Of a stretch of DNA of 54,236 nt, positions 17,624-25,696 are shown in pieces. Source of the DNA: Flavobacteriales bacterium (lineage in GTDB: Bacteria > Bacteroidota > Bacteroidia > Flavobacteriales_D > Sanyastnellaceae); NCBI GenBank assembly GCA_947462725.1, contig CANHPZ010000003.1, positions 1 through 54,236 of the forward strand, in the 5' to 3' direction. Positions within the stretch are counted from its first letter, which is position 1; each line of letters starts with the position of its first letter. The notes under the pieces were generated by a model. That model was not told where the DNA came from, ran no database searches, and saw only the letters and a list, made by a program, of their open reading frames with translations. Made by a program: the position numbers and the translations under genes.

Positions 17624-19057
17624 TCAGAATTGAAAGTATATGAATTGCTGTTCTTTGCCGCCAAACCAAAGCACACACAACAACAAGGCATAATAAAACA
17701 TCCAACGCGCAGGCCTACTCCATCGATTTGGAATATCCCGAATGGCATACGTTTCATGGCGCCCTAACCACTCTATCACGACAAAAAACACTATGAATAA
17801 AATCGTTTTCTGCTCGCCAAGCATGCGATCAAATTGTGGGGCATCCAATAACGAGGAATCACATATTCCACTCAAATATATCCATGCCTTGCTTATGGTT
17901 TCCGATCGAAAGAAAACCCATGCGATGGTAACGAGAGCGAAGGTTTGAATCATCCTTCGCAGCGTTCTTAGCGAAAGGACATCACTATCCGAATTGGTAA
18001 CTTGTTGTGGCCAATGCATTATTGGCAGAAAGAAAATTGCATTCAGGGTGCCCCACCAAATGAATGTCCAATTGGCTCCATGCCAAAAGCCACTTAGAAG
18101 AAATATAATAAACGTATTGCGTATGACCTTGGCGCGTGTTGTGCGGCTTCCTCCCAAAGGGATGTAAACATAATCGCGAAACCACGAGGTCAATGAAATA
18201 TGCCAGCGACGAAAAAACTCTGCGATGTTTTGAGCAAAATATGGATATGAGAAATTTCGCACGAGATCAATTCCGAAAAGTTTGGCAATACCAATGGCCA
18301 TATCCGTATAGCCGGAAAAGTCGCCATAGATCTGAAAACTGAAAAGCACTGCCCCAAGCAATAGGCTGCTACCATTGAATGAGCCGGGAGAAGCGAAAAT
18401 TTCATTTGTAATCAACGCACAGTTATCGGCAATAACCATTTTCTTGAATACACCCCAAAGCAGTTGACGCATGCCATCAACGGCCATCGCTCGATCGAAA
18501 ACCCTAGCGCGCTTGAGTTGAGGCAATAAATGCGTTGCACGCTCAATTGGACCCGCCACCAGCAGCGGAAAGAAACTGACGAACAAACTGTAATCAACAA
18601 GATTGCGGTCGGCTTGTATCCGTTTGTGATAAATGTCCAATACGTATGACAAACCATGAAAGGTATAAAATGAAATTCCTACCGGTAAAATGAGATGAAG
18701 CAGATAAGGTTGGGTCTCCATCCCCAATTGCGTCATTAGATGGGACATCGACTCGGAGAAGAAATCAAAATACTTGTATACGCCGAGTAATCCTACATTG
18801 ATGGAGATGCTAATCCATAACCACATCTTGCGCCTGCCGTTACTATCAGACCGCTCTATCTGCATTCCCGTGAAATAATCAAGCAAGGTTGAAAATGCCA
18901 ATAGCCCAACAAATCGCCAATCCCAGCAACTATAAAAAAAATAGCTGACGAGCAAGAGCCATGTGTTTTGTCGACGAACGGCATTTCTTCCCAACCACCA
19001 GTGAATGGCAAAGACGACAATTAGAAATAGCCAAAAAGCAGAGGTATGAAACAGCAT
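17624..19057 (-). CDS. MBOAT-family O-acyltransferase (AlgI/DltB-like)
   Basis: The ATG at 19057 gives the typical AlgI-type N-terminus (MLFHTSAFWLFLIVVFAIHWWL) and 477 residues. It has about ten membrane helices. Diagnostic segments are LILPVGISFYTFHGLSYVLDIY, FFPLLVAGPIERA, RRWHISLTSWFRDYVYIPLGGSR, and the catalytic His in SGFWHGANW (about residue 326). It would pass acetyl or similar groups from a cytoplasmic donor to an extracytoplasmic acceptor, working with the following SGNH-like protein. It is the first gene of the minus-strand run and faces uvrA across a short divergent gap. Confidence 0.92.
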   Translation of the reverse strand: MLFHTSAFWLFLIVVFAIHWWLGRNAVRRQNTWLLLVSYFFYSCWDWRFVGLLAFSTLLDYFTGMQIERSDSNGRRKMWLWISISINVGLLGVYKYFDFFSESMSHLMTQLGMETQPYLLHLILPVGISFYTFHGLSYVLDIYHKRIQADRNLVDYSLFVSFFPLLVAGPIERATHLLPQLKRARVFDRAMAVDGMRQLLWGVFKKMVIADNCALITNEIFASPGSFNGSSLLLGAVLFSFQIYGDFSGYTDMAIGIAKLFGIDLVRNFSYPYFAQNIAEFFRRWHISLTSWFRDYVYIPLGGSRTTRAKVIRNTFIIFLLSGFWHGANWTFIWWGTLNAIFFLPIMHWPQQVTNSDSDVLSLRTLRRMIQTFALVTIAWVFFRSETISKAWIYLSGICDSSLLDAPQFDRMLGEQKTILFIVFFVVIEWLGRHETYAIRDIPNRWSRPARWMFYYALLLCVLWFGGKEQQFIYFQF

Positions 19058-19140
19058 GGTGAAAGTCTTCGCCTCAAACATAAAGAGGGAATGACAACCA
19101 TTGGGCATTCTCTTTAGAATACATATGTGAACAACTGTGC

Positions 19141-19171
19141 TTGTGAGCTGTTCAAGTGGTAATCATCTTTG
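19141..19171 (+). promoter_or_regulatory. Promoter of uvrA (leaderless)
   Basis: TTG at 19141-19143, 20 bp, then CATCTTTG at 19164-19171: a near-consensus -33/-7 pair with one mismatch. The ATG begins only four bases after the box, so transcription should begin at or next to the start codon. Confidence 0.55.
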
Positions 19172-19175
19172 TAAC

Positions 19176-22076
19176 ATGCAAATTGCAGAAGAGCAAATAG
19201 AAATTATCGGTGCCCGTGAGCACAATCTCAAGGATATTAGTGTCAACATACCCCGCAATAAACTGGTTGTGATCACCGGTTTGAGTGGCAGTGGTAAATC
19301 TTCATTGGCTTTCGATACGATTTACGCAGAAGGACAGCGCCGCTATATTGAAACCTTTGGCGCCTATGCGCGTCAGTTCATTGGAGAGATGGAGCGCCCC
19401 GATGTAGACAAGATCAATGGTTTGTCGCCGGTAATATCCATTGAGCAAAAAACAGTGAGCAAGAATCCGCGCTCAACCGTTGGTACGATAACCGAGATCT
19501 ACGACTTCCTCCGCCTGCTTTATGCACGCGCATCCGATGCCTTTTCGTATGCGACAGGCGAACGCATGGTTCGGTATACCGATGATCAGATTATTCAACT
19601 GATTCGCGAAACGTACGCTGAACAAAAAATCATAGTGCTGGCTCCGCTCGTGAAAGGACGTAAAGGGCACTACCGCGAATTATTCGAGTCCATTATGAAG
19701 CAAGGCTACTTGCGTGCTCGCATCGATGGCGAAATTGTAGAGCTTACCAAAGGACATAAAGTAGATCGCTATAAAATTCACGATATCGAAGTTGTTGTTG
19801 ACCGATTGGCAATCGGCGCCGTTATGGCCAAAACAAAAGCGTCCGCACCCGACCCGGAGTTAAGCCGCATACGACAAACGGTTAACGCTGCGCTCAAAAT
19901 GGGCAAAGGCACGCTCATGGTTATTCCTCACTCCGAAGAATCGCCAAAATCCAAAAAGACAAAGAGCAGTGCGGCAATTGTGCAGCATTTCAGCCGTCAC
20001 TTGATGTGCCCTACCACCGGTATTTCATATGCCGAGCCAGAGCCGAATTTGTTTTCATTCAACTCGCCATACGGCGCATGCCCGCACTGCAATGGATTAG
20101 GCGAAGTAGCTGAAATCGATATGGAGAAAATTATTCCTGACCCCAAGCGCTCCATAAAGAAAGGTGGCATTGTTCCGCTGGGTGAAGGAAAAAACAACTG
20201 GTCGTTTCAACAGGTTGAGGCGGTTGTCAAACATTACGGCTTTGATTTAAACACGGCCATTGAAGACATCAACGAAGAGGTAATCAACACGTTACTATAT
20301 GGTTCGGAAGAACTATTCGACGTCACAACCGGAGGCAACGTCACCTATCAAATGCGTTACGATGGCATCATTGCTCAAATTGAAAAGCAAATCGATGAGG
20401 ATAGCTCCCCTGCCCTTCGCCGTTGGGCCGAGAGCTTCATGAATAAAATGCCCTGTCCGGAATGCGGTGGCTCACGACTAAAAAAGGAAGCTCAGTTCTT
20501 TCGATTAGGCGATAAAAACATAGCCGAACTTGCATCGATGGGCCTTCGTGACCTCGCCTCTTGGCTCGAGGGTGTGGAGTATAAAATGTCGCAGCGCCAA
20601 CTCACTATAGCTCAGGAGTCGTTGAAGGAAGTCCGCAATCGACTTGGATTCCTTATCGATGTTGGACTGGACTATCTCACATTGCATAGAAGTGCACGCA
20701 CGCTAAGCGGCGGCGAAGCGCAACGTATTCGTTTAGCCACACAAATTGGATCGCAACTCGTTGGTGTGCTCTACATATTGGATGAGCCCAGCATTGGATT
20801 GCATCAGCGCGACAACCACAAGCTCATTGCTTCTCTGCAGTCGCTGCGCGATGGAGGCAACAGCGTGATTGTGGTCGAACATGACCGCGACATGATGCTG
20901 CAAAGTGACCACCTTATAGATATCGGACCCGGCGCCGGTATTCACGGGGGGCGCATTATGACGCAAGGCAACCCGCAGCAGCTTAAAAATGAAAATAGCA
21001 TCACAGCGCAATACCTGCGTGGAGAGCTCAAAATTGAAGTGCCGGAGGAAAGACGAAAGGGTAACAAAAAATATCTTCAGGTTGATGGTGCCACTGGCCA
21101 CAACTTGAAAAACGTTGATCTGAAAATTCCGCTTGGCATGTTTGTGTGTGTCACAGGCGTGAGTGGCAGCGGCAAATCATCGCTCATCGAGCATACGTTA
21201 TATCCAATTTTGAATCACCATTTTTTCAACGGAGTCAAAAAACCCCTACCCTACAAGCGTATCAAAGGTTTGGAGAATCTCGATAAGGTGATTGAAATTG
21301 ACCAAAGTCCAATCGGACGCACACCGCGCAGCAATCCGAGCACCTACACCGGCATATTTACCGACATCAGAAACCTGTATGCCTCCTCACCTGAAGCAAA
21401 GATTCGCGGGTATCAACCGGGGCGCTTCTCTTTCAATGTAAGCGGCGGCAGATGCGAAACATGCAAGGGCGCCGGTGTAAAAACGATTGAGATGAACTTC
21501 CTTCCCGACGTGATGGTGGAGTGTGAAATCTGCTCAGGCAAGAGATACAATCGGGAAACGCTAGAGATACGATACAAAGGGAAGAGCATTGCCGATGTTT
21601 TGGATATGACCGTAGATCAAGCCGTTGAGTTTTTTGATGCACACCCCAAAATCAAGCATGTTGTAAAAACACTGCAGGATGTCGGTTTAGGATACATCAC
21701 TCTTGGCCAGCATTCCACCACTCTTAGCGGCGGCGAGGCACAGCGTGTCAAGCTCTCCACCGAGCTGGGTAAACGTGATACCGGCAACACGATGTATATA
21801 TTGGATGAACCTACTACAGGACTTCATTTCCAAGATGTTCAAATGCTCATTAATGTGCTCAACCGATTAGTTAACCGAGGCAATTCGGTTCTGGTCATTG
21901 AGCACAACATGGATATGATTAAAGTAGCCGATTACCTCATCGATGTTGGTCCGGAAGGTGGCCAGGGTGGCGGAGAAATCATTGCGCAAGGAACGCCCGA
22001 AGAGGTGGTCAAAGTGAAAGGCAGCTGGACGGGTAAGTACTTGAAAGACGAGCTTCGACTGCGCTCAGCTACATAG
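19176..22076 (+). CDS. uvrA: Excinuclease ABC subunit A
   Basis: The ATG at 19176 ([21 protein letters not shown]) is the family start; the in-frame extension to 19137 is unlike UvrA. This gives 966 residues. Two ABC ATPase modules are present: the first Walker A is GLSGSGKSS (Lys41), the second GVSGSGKSS, each with an LSGGEAQR signature and a Walker B followed by DEPS or DEPT. Three Cys-rich zinc modules are visible ([24 protein letters not shown] with CEICSGKR). UvrA finds bulky DNA lesions and loads UvrB in nucleotide excision repair. It appears monocistronic; LexA-type control is not evident. Confidence 0.98.
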   Translation: MQIAEEQIEIIGAREHNLKDISVNIPRNKLVVITGLSGSGKSSLAFDTIYAEGQRRYIETFGAYARQFIGEMERPDVDKINGLSPVISIEQKTVSKNPRSTVGTITEIYDFLRLLYARASDAFSYATGERMVRYTDDQIIQLIRETYAEQKIIVLAPLVKGRKGHYRELFESIMKQGYLRARIDGEIVELTKGHKVDRYKIHDIEVVVDRLAIGAVMAKTKASAPDPELSRIRQTVNAALKMGKGTLMVIPHSEESPKSKKTKSSAAIVQHFSRHLMCPTTGISYAEPEPNLFSFNSPYGACPHCNGLGEVAEIDMEKIIPDPKRSIKKGGIVPLGEGKNNWSFQQVEAVVKHYGFDLNTAIEDINEEVINTLLYGSEELFDVTTGGNVTYQMRYDGIIAQIEKQIDEDSSPALRRWAESFMNKMPCPECGGSRLKKEAQFFRLGDKNIAELASMGLRDLASWLEGVEYKMSQRQLTIAQESLKEVRNRLGFLIDVGLDYLTLHRSARTLSGGEAQRIRLATQIGSQLVGVLYILDEPSIGLHQRDNHKLIASLQSLRDGGNSVIVVEHDRDMMLQSDHLIDIGPGAGIHGGRIMTQGNPQQLKNENSITAQYLRGELKIEVPEERRKGNKKYLQVDGATGHNLKNVDLKIPLGMFVCVTGVSGSGKSSLIEHTLYPILNHHFFNGVKKPLPYKRIKGLENLDKVIEIDQSPIGRTPRSNPSTYTGIFTDIRNLYASSPEAKIRGYQPGRFSFNVSGGRCETCKGAGVKTIEMNFLPDVMVECEICSGKRYNRETLEIRYKGKSIADVLDMTVDQAVEFFDAHPKIKHVVKTLQDVGLGYITLGQHSTTLSGGEAQRVKLSTELGKRDTGNTMYILDEPTTGLHFQDVQMLINVLNRLVNRGNSVLVIEHNMDMIKVADYLIDVGPEGGQGGGEIIAQGTPEEVVKVKGSWTGKYLKDELRLRSAT

Positions 22077-22085
22077 CTTCGACAA

Positions 22086-22130
22086 CGCTAGGATATTTCC
22101 TAGCGCCGCAAAGCAGCGCGGCGCTTCCTT
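22086..22130 (+). terminator. Overlapping hairpins after uvrA
   Basis: CGCTAGGA/TCCTAGCG (22086-22105) and AGCGCCGC/GCGGCGCT (22102-22125) share four bases and cannot form together in full. The second is followed by TTCCTTTAAT, a weak U-tract. Together they probably end the uvrA transcript. Confidence 0.6.
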
Positions 22131-22212
22131 TAATGTTAATGAGGTTTTCACCATTTTTTCACGACGCTGCACAACATAATGGCGCTGCCTTGACTTTTCA
22201 TGAGGTTCTCCC

Positions 22213-22253
22213 CATTCACTATTTCACCATTTCACTATTTCACTATTTCACTA
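22213..22253. repeat. Tandem ATTTCACY octamer array
   Basis: Four to five head-to-tail copies of ATTTCACT (one copy ATTTCACC) lie in the gap after uvrA, next to an imperfect longer repeat (ATGAGGTTTTCACCATT at ~22139 and ATGAGGTTCTCCCCATT at ~22200). There are no spacers, so it is not a CRISPR. Confidence 0.7.
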
Positions 22254-22322
22254 AAAAATTCTTCGTTGTAAATCCATTACAATCACGAGTGCATCCTTTG
22301 CGTCATCAATCACGTAAAATCG

Positions 22323-22577
22323 ATGCAAGTCATGAACACATTACCGGAAGCAAAAAGATATGTAGATAGCTTCGCACGTCCCGAGGGCTATAACAACTAC
22401 GCATGGGATGTCACAAAGAAATTGGCATTGGAAGCTTGGGAGAGTTATCTCGAAAAGCGTCCGTTCCGAAGACAAATCAACTACATGTGCAAAGAGTTCT
22501 ATGCCATGATCCGCCGCCCGGAGGATGGGGAATACATACTGCCGCGCAATAGTTTTCGCATGTTAGGAAACGTGTAA
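22323..22577 (+). CDS. Small hypothetical protein
   Basis: An 84-residue (or 81, from the ATG at 22332) basic, aromatic-rich protein with no membrane helix or signal peptide (PEGYNNYAWDVTKKLALEAWESYLEKRPFRRQINYMCKEFYAMIRR). It looks like a compact helical protein. I do not recognise a family. It stands alone, with short repeats upstream and a 315-bp gap downstream, and is retained because its amino-acid composition is protein-like. Confidence 0.55.
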   Translation: MQVMNTLPEAKRYVDSFARPEGYNNYAWDVTKKLALEAWESYLEKRPFRRQINYMCKEFYAMIRRPEDGEYILPRNSFRMLGNV

Positions 22578-22836
22578 TTGAAAATTCCGGAGCACATTTT
22601 TGAGGTGAATTCAACACCCTCGACTTACGCTTTAAACATGCATGACCATTCTAAACTGACTCTTGAAATCAACAACTCCTTGCCTCGAACGCACTTATTT
22701 CCTTTGATTTATAGGTCTTTTTGGAGGTGTTGACTTGTTGGTAGCATGTTGGTAAATCACGATTAATGAATTATGGTTATCCGGAAGAATCGGAGATTTC
22801 CATATATATTCGAATCAGAAACTTGTCGGAATTATT
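22578..22836. other. Gene-free stretch
   Basis: AT-rich gap before the SiaB-like gene. Apart from the promoter at its right end I see only short chance repeats (GTTGACTTGTTGGTAGCATGTTGG) and no ORF or strong hairpin. Confidence 0.5.
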
Positions 22837-22867
22837 TTGGAATTCGTCGTGACTTTTGATACATTTG
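22837..22867 (+). promoter_or_regulatory. Promoter of the SiaB-like kinase gene
   Basis: TTTTG ending at 22839, 20 bp, then TACATTTG at 22860-22867: the best full match to the Bacteroidota consensus in the window. It implies a leader of about 18 nt before the ATG at 22892. Confidence 0.75.
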
Positions 22868-22891
22868 TATCCTGTTTTTGACATTTCCCCG

Positions 22892-23524
22892 ATGAGCTCT
22901 AACCGTGCTATTCAAAATATAACCGCTTCACGATTCGGTATGACATCCATTACGGGTCAAAAACTTGATGCTCTTAAGGCCATTTACCATGACCTTGTCT
23001 CACGCGTTGTTTCGGGTGATGGAGACGGGACTCTTCTTTTTTCGCATTTCGGCGATTTTGATAATTCAAAAATTGAATCGACCATTAAGCTTATCGAAAG
23101 CACCGTCATTGAGTCCGGCGATAAGCGCTCAACGATGAAGCGTGTATGCGGTATGCTTATCGAATTGTTGCAAAACATTGCCATACACGGTTCACGCGAT
23201 CGAAGTGCTCATATGAATGCCTATTTGCTTGTAGCTAAATTCGATCATGAGTATGTGCTTTACTCGGGCAATTTAGTTCTACACGAAAGCATCAAACCGT
23301 TGCAGGAACGCATGGACTATTTGATGGATCTTGACCAAACTGCTCTGCGTAAATTGTATATCGAAATTCTCTGTAATGAAGAGTACAGTGCTCAAGGTGG
23401 CGCAGGTCTTGGCTTGGTAACTATCGTTAAGCGGGCTGAAAATCAAGTGAAATACGATGTGACCGAACTCGATGAACACTTCGGTTATTTCCAATTGGCC
23501 GTTCATGTGCCCATCCAACAGTAA
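22892..23524 (+). CDS. SiaB-family (DUF6272) protein kinase-like protein
   Basis: The ATG at 22892 lies just downstream of a strong promoter; the open frame extends into the promoter itself and is not used. This gives 210 residues. The protein has a minimal GHKL ATPase fold: an N-box-like MLIELLQNIAIHG (Glu91, Asn95) and a G-box QGGAGLGLVTI (about residues 166-176). In SiaABCD-type systems, SiaB phosphorylates a small STAS-like partner in a partner-switching pathway controlling aggregation. No SiaA phosphatase or SiaC homologue is nearby, so its partners are elsewhere. Confidence 0.85.
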   Translation: MSSNRAIQNITASRFGMTSITGQKLDALKAIYHDLVSRVVSGDGDGTLLFSHFGDFDNSKIESTIKLIESTVIESGDKRSTMKRVCGMLIELLQNIAIHGSRDRSAHMNAYLLVAKFDHEYVLYSGNLVLHESIKPLQERMDYLMDLDQTALRKLYIEILCNEEYSAQGGAGLGLVTIVKRAENQVKYDVTELDEHFGYFQLAVHVPIQQ

Positions 23525-23549
23525 TTCTTCAAACTAATTACCGCTAGCC

Positions 23550-23557
23550 TACTTTTG
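23550..23557 (+). promoter_or_regulatory. Putative -7 box of the HEAT-cyclophilin gene
   Basis: TACTTTTG matches TAnnTTTG exactly, 18 bp before the ATG at 23576. Confidence 0.45.
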
Positions 23558-23575
23558 AGACTCATTACACTACGT

Positions 23576-25543
23576 ATGATCTCACATTCTCTTCGCTTAT
23601 TCAATTTATTCTCATTAGTCGCTATTAGCGCTGTGCTTGTCGGTTGCCTCGACAAACCGGTTTCGAATAAATTCAAGAACAAAGACCTCATTCGAATAGC
23701 GGAATTCACCGATCACCGCCAAACGGACTCGCTCATGGCAGCTCTGCGCAGCAAGCAACCCTTGTTGCGCATTGAAGCCGCATACGGCTTGGCGAGTGTG
23801 CGCGATGAACGGTCAGTAGACGTTTTGCATAATGCCATCAACGATGCCGTTCCCGAAGTGCGCGAAGCCAGTGCCTATGCCCTAGGACAGATCTTACATC
23901 CAAGTTCTGTCCAGCCTTTAGCCTATAGTCTGCGCTACGAATCAAAACCCCAAGTTTACCTGGCAATTATGGAAGCTCTGGGTAAAATTGGCGGAGCCTT
24001 GCATGCCACAGGGCAAACACCCGACATGGTTGAAAATGCGGTTAACGCGTTGATCAATTTTGAAAAATCCGATTCCATAGGGATTAACGGCTTAGCCAAA
24101 GGAGCTTTTTGGTTGCACAATGCCGGCTGGGGTGAAACTCAACTTATGAATCGCCTACACGCTCTCTACTCTGAACAAGCCGCTACAAATCGACGAGCAA
24201 TTGCATACGCCGCTTCGCGATACAAGGGCGCTTGGTATGCGGATACGATTCAAGCCAATCAGTTTTTGGAAATGTTCAGCAATGAAGCAGACCCTTTGGC
24301 AAAAATGGCCGGCATAACCATAGCCCCAAGAATCAACAGCCAGTATGCAATCCAAACTATTGTAAAGCAGCTCCAGAATTCAAGTCAGCAACCGGAAGTA
24401 TTGATTTCCGCTTGTCGGGCCGCTTCTAAAATGGAAGGAATAACGAGCGAGAATCTTCTATTGCTTCTCAACCATGCCGATCGACATGTTGTCGAGGAAG
24501 CCCTTTTCGCTCTCATGAAAAAGGAGCTGGACGCAAGCGCCTGGCAGCAGATCGATGCTGCCGTCATTCATCAGAATGCCTACATTCAGTGCATCGCCAT
24601 GCGACTGCATGGTGCACACAACGATACTACAGCCTTGGCCGGATGGCTTCAAACCACAGCATCGGAGGGCGACACCTACGCTAAACTATCTCGCATTCGC
24701 GCCCTCGGTTCATTTCCATCGCAAGCCGCAAACTGCCTGGCGCACGTGCAGAATGAAAGCGATATACTGATAAAAAACGCCTACACCGAGGCATTCATCG
24801 AGTGTCACCAATCAGAAGCATTCCCGGCGACTATCCAATACGCAGAAGCACTGCTGAATATTTTCGCACTCAACGATATTGGGTTGAAGGCGTTAACAGC
24901 AGTTGAAATGCGAGGCCTTGCACTTTCCGATGAGCAAAAAAATCGTTTTAACCAAACGCTGAATGATGCATTGCATGCACTTCAGTTGCCCCGTGAAGTG
25001 GAAACGTACAATGAAATTGTAAAGACCATTAATGCTATTGGACTTCAGACTTTGGCGGAAATTGAACCCACATTTAATCATCCTATAGATTGGGAATTAA
25101 TCAAAACCATTTCGCGCAAACAACGTGTGCTTATAAACACATCGCAAGGACCTATTCAATTGGTATTGCATGTTGATGAAGCTCCGGGCAGTGTGGCGAA
25201 TTTTGTTCAATTGGTACATGATGGATTCTATAACGGTAAATATTTCCACCGCGTTATCCCAAACTTCGTAGCTCAAGGCGGATGCCCGCGCGGCGATGGT
25301 ATGGGAGGAACAGACTATACCATTCGCTCTGAATTCCGTTTGCATAGCTATGGCACAGGCACTGTTGGACTAGCCTCTGCCGGTCCGGATACAGAAAGTT
25401 GTCAGTGGTTTATTACCCACATTCCCACACCTCATTTGGAGGGACGTTACAGCATTTTCGCTCACGTTGCTGAAGGCATGGATGTCGTTCAACGCATCGG
25501 AATCGGCGATCGAATAGAAAGCATAACATTGGTTAATGATTAA
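23576..25543 (+). CDS. HEAT-repeat lipoprotein with C-terminal cyclophilin domain
   Basis: The ATG at 23576 is chosen because it begins a lipoprotein signal (hydrophobic run ending LVGC); the upstream TTG lies in the promoter. This gives 655 residues. About residues 40-500 are HEAT/Armadillo-like helical repeats (LLRIEAAYGLASVRDERSV, PEVREASAYALGQI, YLAIMEALGKIG). The last ~140 residues are a cyclophilin-type peptidyl-prolyl isomerase with FHRVIPNFVAQGG, SCQWFITH and YSIFAHVAEGMDVV. The protein is expected at the envelope, where a large scaffold delivers a folding enzyme to a client. The client is unknown. Confidence 0.9.
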   Translation: MISHSLRLFNLFSLVAISAVLVGCLDKPVSNKFKNKDLIRIAEFTDHRQTDSLMAALRSKQPLLRIEAAYGLASVRDERSVDVLHNAINDAVPEVREASAYALGQILHPSSVQPLAYSLRYESKPQVYLAIMEALGKIGGALHATGQTPDMVENAVNALINFEKSDSIGINGLAKGAFWLHNAGWGETQLMNRLHALYSEQAATNRRAIAYAASRYKGAWYADTIQANQFLEMFSNEADPLAKMAGITIAPRINSQYAIQTIVKQLQNSSQQPEVLISACRAASKMEGITSENLLLLLNHADRHVVEEALFALMKKELDASAWQQIDAAVIHQNAYIQCIAMRLHGAHNDTTALAGWLQTTASEGDTYAKLSRIRALGSFPSQAANCLAHVQNESDILIKNAYTEAFIECHQSEAFPATIQYAEALLNIFALNDIGLKALTAVEMRGLALSDEQKNRFNQTLNDALHALQLPREVETYNEIVKTINAIGLQTLAEIEPTFNHPIDWELIKTISRKQRVLINTSQGPIQLVLHVDEAPGSVANFVQLVHDGFYNGKYFHRVIPNFVAQGGCPRGDGMGGTDYTIRSEFRLHSYGTGTVGLASAGPDTESCQWFITHIPTPHLEGRYSIFAHVAEGMDVVQRIGIGDRIESITLVND

Positions 25544-25560
25544 CTGTCTTCTTTAAAGTC

Positions 25561-25593
25561 TTGCGGCTAAAGTCTTTATTATCCGTATATTCG
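25561..25593 (+). promoter_or_regulatory. Promoter of rhlE
   Basis: TTG at 25561-25563, 22 bp, TATATTCG at 25586-25593 (one mismatch from consensus). It implies a leader close to 100 nt, long for this window. Confidence 0.5.
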
Positions 25594-25599
25594 CCCTGA

Positions 25600-25696
25600 A
25601 TTTGATTTACGCTTATCAGGAGCGTCCGCTAAAGGACCATTTCCGTCACCTGATTGTTCGGATCATTTCGCGAACATATTTATACTTTTTATTCTA
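25600..25696 (+). promoter_or_regulatory. Structured 5' leader of rhlE
   Basis: ATCAGG (25615-25620) pairs with CCTGAT (25649-25654) and encloses GTCC/GGAC (25624-25637). A second hairpin TGTTCG/CGAACA (25655-25676) follows, then an A/T-only stretch before the ATG. Cold-shock helicase mRNAs often have such leaders; regulation here is inferred. Confidence 0.4.

Noticed and set aside
22213-22253. CRISPR-like repeat
   Set aside because: Units are 8 bp with no spacers and no cas genes are present.
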